A stretch of 64,000 nt of DNA from Halopseudomonas maritima (GTDB taxonomy: Bacteria > Pseudomonadota > Gammaproteobacteria > Pseudomonadales > Pseudomonadaceae): positions 124,001 to 188,000 of the forward strand of contig NZ_CP079801.1 in NCBI RefSeq assembly GCF_021545785.1, in the 5' to 3' direction. The translations under genes and the position numbers were made by a program. The notes below the pieces were generated by a model. It saw nothing but the letters and a program-made list of their open reading frames with translations. It did no database searches and had not been told where the DNA came from. This document shows, piece by piece, positions 26,023 through 33,171 of this stretch (its first letter is position 1; the number at the start of each line of letters is the position of its first letter).

Positions 26023-26733
26023 TCACCCCTCTATGTCACCGTTACGAATCGCTATTCTGACAGCTTCGGCGGTGGTCGCCACTCCAAGACGGTGACGGGC
26101 TCGACGGAGGTGGTTTTCTACCGTGCGTACAGACAGGCCAAGGGTGGCCGCAATGTCAGCCTGACGCCTGCCAACAGCCGTCCATGCCAGCACCTCACAT
26201 TCGCGTTTTGAAAGCCTCCCGCGTTCCTCTCCCATAGGCAATTCCATCAACCTGCGGGCTGAGAAAAAAGCAGATGTCGCCACTATATGCATCGATAGAC
26301 GTGCCCTGGAAGATGCATCGATTCTTTCGCCACCAAGGCTCATGGCACCTTCCAATCCGCGTGGTCCAAAGACCGGGATTTGCAGACCATGGATACCTGC
26401 TCCTTGGGGTTTGCGAACGACGCGATAACGCTCTGCGTCTTTATCTGTAGCTTTAGTCCAAAAAAACGGTTCGCCCGCCTCCAAAATATGCCGTGTCACC
26501 GGACAACGGCGAATGTAGGTAGTAGCGTCGACAGCTTCGCCATCTCCGAACCAGTCCCCTTCCACCCAGTAGATACGCTCTACAATTTCATCGATCATTG
26601 AAGTGGCGGAGTACAGTACATAACGATCATAACCGTACGGTTTGGAGAAAGTACGCACTGCGTCTTGAATGGCTGCCAGACTTTGGCAGCCCTCAATGAT
26701 CATTGCAGTTCGAATCGCGTCGTCTGCTGGCAT
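26023..26733 (-). CDS. LuxR-family regulator (LuxR solo)
   Basis: A 236-residue transcription factor. C-terminal 65 residues are a GerE/LuxR helix-turn-helix (LSKRECEVLAWTAVGRRQADIAATLGLSVRTVENH). The N-terminal part looks like an autoinducer-binding domain: YWVEGDWFG and YIRRCPVTRHILEAGEPFFW align with the usual W-x3-Y-x8-DPV-x9-PF-W pattern, but the canonical Asp of DPV is Cys here, so ligand choice may differ. No luxI lies in the window. It follows hchA by 5 bases and is likely co-transcribed with it. Confidence 0.88.
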   Translation of the reverse strand: MPADDAIRTAMIIEGCQSLAAIQDAVRTFSKPYGYDRYVLYSATSMIDEIVERIYWVEGDWFGDGEAVDATTYIRRCPVTRHILEAGEPFFWTKATDKDAERYRVVRKPQGAGIHGLQIPVFGPRGLEGAMSLGGERIDASSRARLSMHIVATSAFFSARRLMELPMGEERGRLSKRECEVLAWTAVGRRQADIAATLGLSVRTVENHLRRARHRLGVATTAEAVRIAIRNGDIEG

Positions 26734-26738
26734 AGGGG

Positions 26739-27602
26739 TTAAGCTTTACCAACCTCGTCCAGCAGGGCTTTGGCCGCAAGCTTGCCGAGATTATTCCCGG
26801 CTAGCGGGCTATCACCGGTCAGCATTTTCTCGTGTTGATGCGTAGCACCAGAAATATCCGTATTCACAATTTCGAAGCCAAGCGCTTGCAGCTTTTCTCC
26901 AAACTTCCACGTCAGATGACCTGGCATGTAGCCAATATCCGGAGTCTGGGCGTCGAGATCATCAGGGAAAGCACAAATCTTGTACCCAGAAAAGCGAGGG
27001 TTGTTACCAACAGAAAGGAAGGCCGCTGGCCCATGACAGAGCGAGATAATGAACTTGTCATTTGCAACTGCCCATTCAAGGACGGCTTTCATCTCTTGGC
27101 TTTCAGGCAAGCCGATCAAGGCACCATGTCCTCCAGGAATGAACACCCCAATATAGTCTGAATCATCGCCCAGCGCTTTTTCGACAACATTTGCAAGTTT
27201 CAAAGGCTCCTTGAACTGGTCTCGGTATTTGGCGAACAGTCCTTTTACTTCCTCGTCTTCCGACGGCATCGCCCAGAACTCAAACTTGACCGGGTTGCCA
27301 GACAGCGTCGCGACATCGAAAGAAAAGCCGGCCTTGTCCAGATGATACATCGGCAAAAGCGTTTCCACCGGGTGGTTTCCAGTCGAAAACATGGTGCCAT
27401 TGTCCGTACGCAGATAGCGTTCATCTGCGCCAACCAGCAGGATCTTCCAGCGACCGCCTGTGTAGGGGGCAGGATAATTTGCGTCACTCAGGTCAGATTT
27501 TGGCGACGTAAACTGACTCAGTGAATAGGGCGAGGGGAAGAATGCATTGTCCTCCGCTGGATCTGGGGTCGGGTATTTACTGCTAGCTTGTACGTCTGTC
27601 AT
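26739..27602 (-). CDS. hchA: Hsp31-type protein deglycase / glyoxalase III
   Basis: A DJ-1/PfpI superfamily protein of 287 residues. Hsp31 acts on methylglyoxal-damaged proteins or on glyoxals and as a holding chaperone. Catalytic Cys189 lies in the nucleophile elbow SLCHGPAAF, with His190 next to it, and Glu80 in NHPVETLLPMYHL is the expected partner. FIPGGHGALIGLPES is the conserved loop. Length matches E. coli Hsp31. GGAG lies 6 bases before the ATG. In an operon with the LuxR regulator. Confidence 0.92.
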   Translation of the reverse strand: MTDVQASSKYPTPDPAEDNAFFPSPYSLSQFTSPKSDLSDANYPAPYTGGRWKILLVGADERYLRTDNGTMFSTGNHPVETLLPMYHLDKAGFSFDVATLSGNPVKFEFWAMPSEDEEVKGLFAKYRDQFKEPLKLANVVEKALGDDSDYIGVFIPGGHGALIGLPESQEMKAVLEWAVANDKFIISLCHGPAAFLSVGNNPRFSGYKICAFPDDLDAQTPDIGYMPGHLTWKFGEKLQALGFEIVNTDISGATHQHEKMLTGDSPLAGNNLGKLAAKALLDEVGKA

Positions 27603-27980
27603 GGTTGTCTCCGGCGCTGTATGGGGTTGACCATGTCACTATAGAAGGTTGAACCAAGCTGTAAATGGGGGATATCCCGCAACCCGGAAGCGCGATCTCA
27701 CGATCAAAGAATGTCATGAGCCGGATGGATAGCCGTGCGCGGTGCTTGGGGCCTCCCCTGATCGAGATAAGGACGAAACGGCCATCCTGCGACAATTGGT
27801 GACATTGTTTGCCCTATAAAGCCGGCCGGATATGCAGGGCTACTTCAGAGTATCCCTAAGCGATAAACACGGGCGAGTTCGATTTGCATGAAATTGATCG
27901 AGCATTCATTTTTATGGAGCATGGCTAAAAAGCTGCCGCGAGCAATTTCTTGCCAACCATTTAAGCCGGAAACCCAAAAA
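27603..27980. other. Gene-free region between hchA and the suc operon end
   Basis: A 378-bp stretch, AT-richer than its surroundings in the second half. It holds the hchA promoter region (see separate entry). No credible gene; frames here lack ribosome sites. Confidence 0.5.
27625..27655 (-). promoter_or_regulatory. Direct repeats and -10 box upstream of hchA
   Basis: GGTTGACCA (27625-27633) and GGTTGAACC (27647-27655) are 22 bp apart, two helical turns. Between them, on the minus strand, is TATAGT, a fair -10 box facing hchA. A regulator bound to both repeats would cover the promoter. Candidate operator only. Confidence 0.45.
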
Positions 27981-28008
27981 ACAAAACCCCGCCAAGGCGG
28001 GGTTTTGT
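27975..28008 (-). terminator. Terminator of the sucCD unit
   Basis: Minus strand: AAAACCCCGCC, two bases, GGCGGGGTTTTGTTTTTT. An 11-bp perfect stem with a long T-run about 20 bases past the sucD stop. Confidence 0.93.
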
Positions 28009-28030
28009 CAGCACACTGGTTAGGTCTAGC

Positions 28031-28912
28031 TTACTTCATTTCCCAACCAGTCAGTTCTGCCAGCGCAGCGCCGATTTCGGCCAGCGAGCGAACAGTTTTA
28101 ACGCCTGCATCTTCCAGGGCAGCAAACTTCTCGTCTGCAGTACCTTTGCCACCGGAGATGATCGCACCAGCGTGGCCCATACGCTTGCCTGCCGGAGCAG
28201 TAACACCAGCGATGTAGGACACAACCGGCTTGGTAACATTGGCCTTGATGAAGGCTGCCGCTTCTTCTTCAGCGCTACCGCCAATCTCACCAATCATAAC
28301 GATCGCTTCGGTCTTGGGGTCTTCCTGGAACATCTTCAGGATGTCGATGAAGTTGGAGCCCGGGATCGGGTCACCACCGATACCAACGCAGGTGGACTGA
28401 CCAAAACCGGCGTCAGTGGTCTGCTTGACCGCTTCGTAGGTCAGGGTGCCTGAGCGGGAAACAATGCCGACCTTGCCCGGCAGGTGAATGTGACCGGGCA
28501 TGATGCCGATCTTGCACTCACCGGGAGTGATCACGCCCGGGCAGTTCGGGCCGATCAGGCGCACGCCCAGCTCGTCACACTTGACCTTGGCATCCAGCAT
28601 GTCGAGGGTCGGGATACCTTCGGTGATGCAGACGATCAGCTTGATGCCGCCGTTGGCTGCTTCCAGGATGGAATCCTTACAGAACGGAGCCGGAACGTAG
28701 ATAACGCTGGCTTCGGCGCCAGTGGCTTCAACGGCTTCAGCAACGGTGTTGAAAACCGGCAGGCCCAGGTGAGTAGTACCGCCTTTGCCCGGGGTTACAC
28801 CGCCGACCATCTTGGTGCCGTAGGCAATCGCCTGCTCGGAGTGGAACGTGCCCTGCGAGCCGGTGAAGCCCTGGCAGATTACCTTGGTGTCTTTGTTGAT
28901 CAGGATGCTCAT
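28031..28912 (-). CDS. sucD: Succinyl-CoA synthetase, alpha subunit
   Basis: TCA cycle enzyme subunit of 293 residues that binds CoA and carries the phosphohistidine. KVICQGFTGSQGTFHSEQAI is the CoA-binding start, GPNCPGVITPGECKIGIMPG the central motif, and GKRMGHAGAIISGG the loop with the active-site His. Length equals that of typical SucD. The ATG overlaps the last base of the sucC stop (TAATG), keeping subunits in balance. An intrinsic terminator follows. Confidence 0.98.
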   Translation of the reverse strand: MSILINKDTKVICQGFTGSQGTFHSEQAIAYGTKMVGGVTPGKGGTTHLGLPVFNTVAEAVEATGAEASVIYVPAPFCKDSILEAANGGIKLIVCITEGIPTLDMLDAKVKCDELGVRLIGPNCPGVITPGECKIGIMPGHIHLPGKVGIVSRSGTLTYEAVKQTTDAGFGQSTCVGIGGDPIPGSNFIDILKMFQEDPKTEAIVMIGEIGGSAEEEAAAFIKANVTKPVVSYIAGVTAPAGKRMGHAGAIISGGKGTADEKFAALEDAGVKTVRSLAEIGAALAELTGWEMK

Positions 28913-30078
28913 TATTTACCCTCCGCGGCCTTGACGACTTGCTGGGCAGCGTCGGTCAGACTGGTTGCAGCGATGATGTTCAGGCCACTCTCGGCCAGTA
29001 CCTTGGCGCCGAGATCGGCGTTGTTGCCTTCCAGACGGACAACAACCGGTACTTTAACGCCCACTTCCTTAACGGCGCCGATGATGCCTTCAGCAATCAT
29101 GTCGCAGCGTACGATACCGCCGAAGATGTTAACCAGAACGGCCTGTACGTTGGAGTCGGACAGAATGATCTTGAATGCTTCGGTCACGCGCTCTTTGGTC
29201 GCGCCGCCGCCAACATCCAGGAAGTTGGCCGGCTTGCCGCCGTGCAGGTTGACGATGTCCATGGTGCCCATGGCCAGACCGGCACCGTTGACCATGCAGC
29301 CGATGTTGCCTTCCAGAGCAACGTAGTTCAGTTCGAACTTGGCAGCGTGGGCTTCACGCGGATCGTCCTGAGACGGATCGTGCATGGCGCGCAGCTTGGG
29401 CTGACGGTACATGGCGTTACCGTCGATGTTGATCTTGGCATCCAGGCAGTGCAGGTTGCCGTCTTCTTTGATGACCAGCGGGTTGATTTCCAGCAGCGCC
29501 AGATCGTAGTCGGCAAACAGCTTGCCCAGACCTACGAAGATGTTGGTGAACTGCTTGATCTGGTCACCTTTCAGACCCAGTTGGAAAGCCAGGTCACGGC
29601 CTTGGTACGGCTGCGGGCCAACCAGCGGATCGATAGTGGCTTTGAGGATCTTTTCGGGAGTCTCTTCAGCAACCTTCTCGATCTCAACACCGCCTTCGGT
29701 GGAGGCCATGAACACGATGCGACGAGTAGAACGATCAACTACAGCGCCCAGATACAGCTCTTGAGCGATGTCGGTACAGGACTCAACCAGGATCTTGCTA
29801 ACCGGCTGGCCGTTCGCATCAGTCTGGTAAGTGACCAGACGCTGACCCAGCCACTGCTCGGCGAAGGCTTTTGCATCTTCCTTGCTCTTGACCAGCTTGA
29901 CGCCACCGGCCTTACCACGGCCACCAGCGTGAACCTGAGCCTTGACGACCCACATGTCGCCGCCAATCTTTTCACAGGCCTCGGCCGCTTCTTCCGGAGT
30001 GTCTACAGCAAAACCCTTGGAGACAGGAAGGCCGTATTCAGCGAACAGCTGCTTCCCCTGATATTCGTGAAGATTCAT
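28912..30078 (-). CDS. sucC: Succinyl-CoA synthetase, beta subunit
   Basis: ATP-grasp subunit of 388 residues, binds nucleotide and succinate. MNLHEYQGKQLFAEYGLPVS is the canonical start. VKAQVHAGGRGKAGGVKLVK, LEINPLVI, GAGLAMGTMDIV and NIFGGIVRCD are family motifs. The ribosome site is weak (GGTAG), and the upstream region has hairpins, so translation may be regulated. Partner of sucD, with 1-base overlap. Confidence 0.98.
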   Translation of the reverse strand: MNLHEYQGKQLFAEYGLPVSKGFAVDTPEEAAEACEKIGGDMWVVKAQVHAGGRGKAGGVKLVKSKEDAKAFAEQWLGQRLVTYQTDANGQPVSKILVESCTDIAQELYLGAVVDRSTRRIVFMASTEGGVEIEKVAEETPEKILKATIDPLVGPQPYQGRDLAFQLGLKGDQIKQFTNIFVGLGKLFADYDLALLEINPLVIKEDGNLHCLDAKINIDGNAMYRQPKLRAMHDPSQDDPREAHAAKFELNYVALEGNIGCMVNGAGLAMGTMDIVNLHGGKPANFLDVGGGATKERVTEAFKIILSDSNVQAVLVNIFGGIVRCDMIAEGIIGAVKEVGVKVPVVVRLEGNNADLGAKVLAESGLNIIAATSLTDAAQQVVKAAEGK

Positions 30079-30371
30079 GCGTTTCTACCGTTTTGATCGT
30101 GTAGGAATTACTTTCTAGCCGCCACTCTACGAGTGCCCGCCACCATTGCCGCCTGCCGCTAGCCTGTTAGCCCGAACATGGTAAACACTGCACGCTTCAG
30201 CAGGGTTACATTTTGTAACCACCCTGCAGGCGCCACGGTTTCGGGGCAACGGCCGTCGGCCAGTTGGCTGGCCACCTCGTTGTGGCCTGACCGATCACTC
30301 GGTCAAAGTTGTTCTTTGCACAGCAGACCCGACGGTCAGAATGATGACCGCCGGGTCAATGAGGCGCTATG
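30079..30371 (-). other. Structured sucC upstream region
   Basis: A 293-bp gap between lpdG and sucC. It contains several inverted repeats: GACCCGACGGTCA/TGACCGCCGGGTC (30326-30357), TGACCGA/TCGGTCA (30288-30305), GGTTAC/GTAACC (near 30204-30221) and CACTC/GAGTG (near 30125-30137). None has a T-run. A conserved sucC RNA motif has been reported upstream of sucC in Pseudomonas; I could not align this region to it by eye. Confidence 0.5.
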
Positions 30372-31808
30372 TTAACGCTTCTTGCGGTTTGCGACATGAA
30401 TTGCGTGACCATTTACGGCCAGCGCGGCTTCATGCACCGCTTCGGACAGGGTCGGGTGCGAGAACACCATCATGCCGAGGTCTTCGGCACTGGTGCCGAA
30501 TTCCATGGCAATGGCGCCCTGCTGAACCAGCTCGGCTGCGCTCGGGCCAATCACATGCACACCCAGAACGCGGTCGGTTTTGGCATCGGCAATCATCTTG
30601 ACGAAACCGCCGGTGTCGTTGGCCGCCATGGCGCGGCCACTGGCTGCAAACGGGAACACGCCCACGTTGAACTCAACACCTTCGGCCTTGAGTTGCTTCT
30701 CGTTCTTGCCAACCCACGCGATCTCCGGGTGCGTGTAGATAACCGACGGGATCAGGTCGTAGTTCATCGCCGCCTTATGGCCAGCAATGCGCTCAGCAAC
30801 CATCACGCCCTCTTCCGAGGACTTGTGGGCCAGCATCGGACCGCGAACCATATCACCTACAGCGTAGACACCCGGCACGCTGGTGGCGCAGTAGTCGTCA
30901 ACGTAGACCATGCCGCGCTCGTCCAGATCAACGCCGCAGTCGGAGGCCAGCAGGTTCTCGGTGTACGGGCGGCGGCCAACGGCAACAATCAGCTTGTCAA
31001 AGGTCAGCTGCTGCTCGCCTTCGGCGTCGGTGAAGGACACAGTGACCTGCTTGCGCTTGATCTCGGTGCCAGTGACGCGAGCGCCAAGGCGAACCTGCAG
31101 ACCCTGCTTGGTGAAGGTCTTCATCGCTTCCTTGGCAACCTGCTCGTCGGCCAGACTGAGGAAGCTGTCCAGCGCTTCGAAGACAACCACTTCGGCGCCC
31201 AAACGGCGCCATACCGAGCCCAGCTCCAGGCCGATAACGCCGGCACCAATCACGCCAAGCTTCTTGGGCACAGCGCTGAATTCCAACGCACCGGTGGAAT
31301 CAACGATGATGTCATCGGTCAGCGGCGCCGGCGGAATGTTGATCGGCACCGAGCCGGAAGCCAGGATGACGTTCTCGGCATCGATTACGGTTACGTTGCC
31401 GTCTGGCGCAGTGACTTCGACTTTCTTGCCGGCCAGCAGCTTACCGTGACCTTCAATGCTGGTGACGCCATTGGCCTTGAACAGCGCAGCAACGCCGCCG
31501 GTCAGTTGCTTGACGATCTTGTCCTTGCGCTCGACCATCGCCGGCACATCCATGTTGACGCCCTTGACGTCGATACCATGGACCTTGAAGCCTTCTTTGG
31601 CCTCGTGATACTTCCAGCTGCTGTCCAGCAGTGCCTTGGACGGGATACAGCCGACGTTCAGGCAAGTGCCACCCAGTGCCTGCTTGCCATCTTTACCGAC
31701 GTACTTCTCGATACAGGCGGTTTTCAGACCCAATTGCGCGGCGCGGATGGCGGCCACATAACCGCCGGGGCCCGCACCGATAACTACCACATCGTATTTC
31801 TGACTCAT
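30372..31808 (-). CDS. lpdG: Dihydrolipoyl dehydrogenase (E3)
   Basis: FAD-containing E3 of the 2-oxoglutarate dehydrogenase complex (and probably glycine cleavage or other 2-oxo acid complexes), 478 residues. YDVVVIGAGPGGYVAAIRAA binds FAD, GGTCLNVGCIPSKALL carries the redox disulfide, GVIGAGVIGLELGSVW binds NAD, and the C-terminus shows HPTLSEAVHEAAL with the catalytic His-Glu. The start MSQKYD has AGAGG 8 bases upstream; an ATG 2 codons earlier lacks it. In the sucAB-lpdG unit. Confidence 0.97.
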   Translation of the reverse strand: MSQKYDVVVIGAGPGGYVAAIRAAQLGLKTACIEKYVGKDGKQALGGTCLNVGCIPSKALLDSSWKYHEAKEGFKVHGIDVKGVNMDVPAMVERKDKIVKQLTGGVAALFKANGVTSIEGHGKLLAGKKVEVTAPDGNVTVIDAENVILASGSVPINIPPAPLTDDIIVDSTGALEFSAVPKKLGVIGAGVIGLELGSVWRRLGAEVVVFEALDSFLSLADEQVAKEAMKTFTKQGLQVRLGARVTGTEIKRKQVTVSFTDAEGEQQLTFDKLIVAVGRRPYTENLLASDCGVDLDERGMVYVDDYCATSVPGVYAVGDMVRGPMLAHKSSEEGVMVAERIAGHKAAMNYDLIPSVIYTHPEIAWVGKNEKQLKAEGVEFNVGVFPFAASGRAMAANDTGGFVKMIADAKTDRVLGVHVIGPSAAELVQQGAIAMEFGTSAEDLGMMVFSHPTLSEAVHEAALAVNGHAIHVANRKKR

Positions 31809-31905
31809 GAGCAAATCCTCTGTTGGCAGCAGTATTCAGACGTTCGCCCGGCGCCTGCGGCTGCCGGGCGATTCTTGAGGTACCGCCGAAAACCCGTTGG
31901 TTCTA

Positions 31906-33135
31906 TCAAACGTCCAGCAGCAGACGCGCCGGGTCTTCCAGCAAATCCTTGATGGCAACCAGGAAGCTGACCGCTTCCTTGCCGTCGATCAGGCGGTGAT
32001 CGTAGGACAGCGCCAGGTACATCATCGGCAGGATGACAACCTGACCGTCTACCGCCATCGGACGCTCCTGGATCTTGTGCATACCCAGGATAGCGGCCTG
32101 CGGCGGGTTGACGATCGGAGTAGAAACCAGCGAGCCAAACACACCACCGTTGGAGATGGTGAAGGTGCCGCCAGTCATTTCTTCCATGGTCAGCTTGCCG
32201 TCACGCGCCTTGCGGCCGTAATCGGCGATGGTGCCTTCGATATCGGCCAGACCCATGTGCTCGGTGTTGCGCAGAATCGGCACCACCAGGCCGCGGTCAC
32301 TGGATACCGCAACACCGATATCCTGATAACCGTGGTAGACGATGTCGTTGCCGTCAATCGAGGCATTAACAGCCGGGTAGCGCTTGAGCGCTTCAGTCGC
32401 CGCCTTGACGAAGAAGGACATGAAGCCCAGGCGAACGCCGTTGTGCTTCTTCTCGAACAGGTCCTTGTACTTCTTGCGCAGGTCCATGACCGGCTTCATG
32501 TTGACCTCGTTGAAGGTGGTCAGCATGGCCATGCTGGACTGGGCATCAACCAGACGTTCGGCGATGCGCGCGCGCAGGCGGGTCATGGGCACACGTTTCT
32601 CAACGCGATCACCCTCACCCAGCGCAACAGCGGCAGCCGGAGCCGCGGCAGCCGCAGGCTTGGCAGCCGGCGCAGCAGGAGCGTTCTTCTTCGCTTCAAT
32701 AGCGTTCAGCACGTCCTCCTTGGTAACGCGACCGCCCTTGCCGGTACCAGTGATATCGCTGGCAGCCAGGCCGTTTTCTTCGGCCAGTTTGCGCGCTGCC
32801 GGCGACAGCAGCGGCTCTTCGCCACCGGCCTGTTCAGCAGCCGGCGCGGCGTCGGCCTTGGGCTCTTCTTTCTTGGCAGCAGGCGCGGAAGCCGCTTCGC
32901 CGTCTTTCAGTACGCCCAGTACTTCACCACTCAGCACGGTGTCGCCTTCGGCCTTGGCGATGTCACCCATAACACCGTCTGCTTCGGCCAGTACTTCCAT
33001 CACAACCTTGTCGGTTTCGATATCTACCAGCAGCTCGTCGCGTTTTACCGCATCGCCCGGCTGCTTGTGCCAGGTGGCAACAGTACCGTCGGCAACCGAC
33101 TCGGGAAATGTAGGGGCTTTGATTTCGATAGCCAT
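31906..33135 (-). CDS. sucB: 2-oxoglutarate dehydrogenase E2, succinyltransferase
   Basis: Core subunit of 409 residues. One N-terminal lipoyl domain with Lys43 in DIETDKVVMEV, an Ala/Pro/Lys linker, a peripheral subunit-binding domain (LSPAARKLAEENGL), a second Ala-rich linker near 155-180, and the catalytic domain with His379 and Asp383 in YDHRLIDGKEAV. It sits between sucA and lpdG with short gaps, so all three are one unit. Confidence 0.98.
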   Translation of the reverse strand: MAIEIKAPTFPESVADGTVATWHKQPGDAVKRDELLVDIETDKVVMEVLAEADGVMGDIAKAEGDTVLSGEVLGVLKDGEAASAPAAKKEEPKADAAPAAEQAGGEEPLLSPAARKLAEENGLAASDITGTGKGGRVTKEDVLNAIEAKKNAPAAPAAKPAAAAAPAAAVALGEGDRVEKRVPMTRLRARIAERLVDAQSSMAMLTTFNEVNMKPVMDLRKKYKDLFEKKHNGVRLGFMSFFVKAATEALKRYPAVNASIDGNDIVYHGYQDIGVAVSSDRGLVVPILRNTEHMGLADIEGTIADYGRKARDGKLTMEEMTGGTFTISNGGVFGSLVSTPIVNPPQAAILGMHKIQERPMAVDGQVVILPMMYLALSYDHRLIDGKEAVSFLVAIKDLLEDPARLLLDV

Positions 33136-33171
33136 TGTCGATCCTTATTAATCTCTGTTGTCTGGCTGCGC

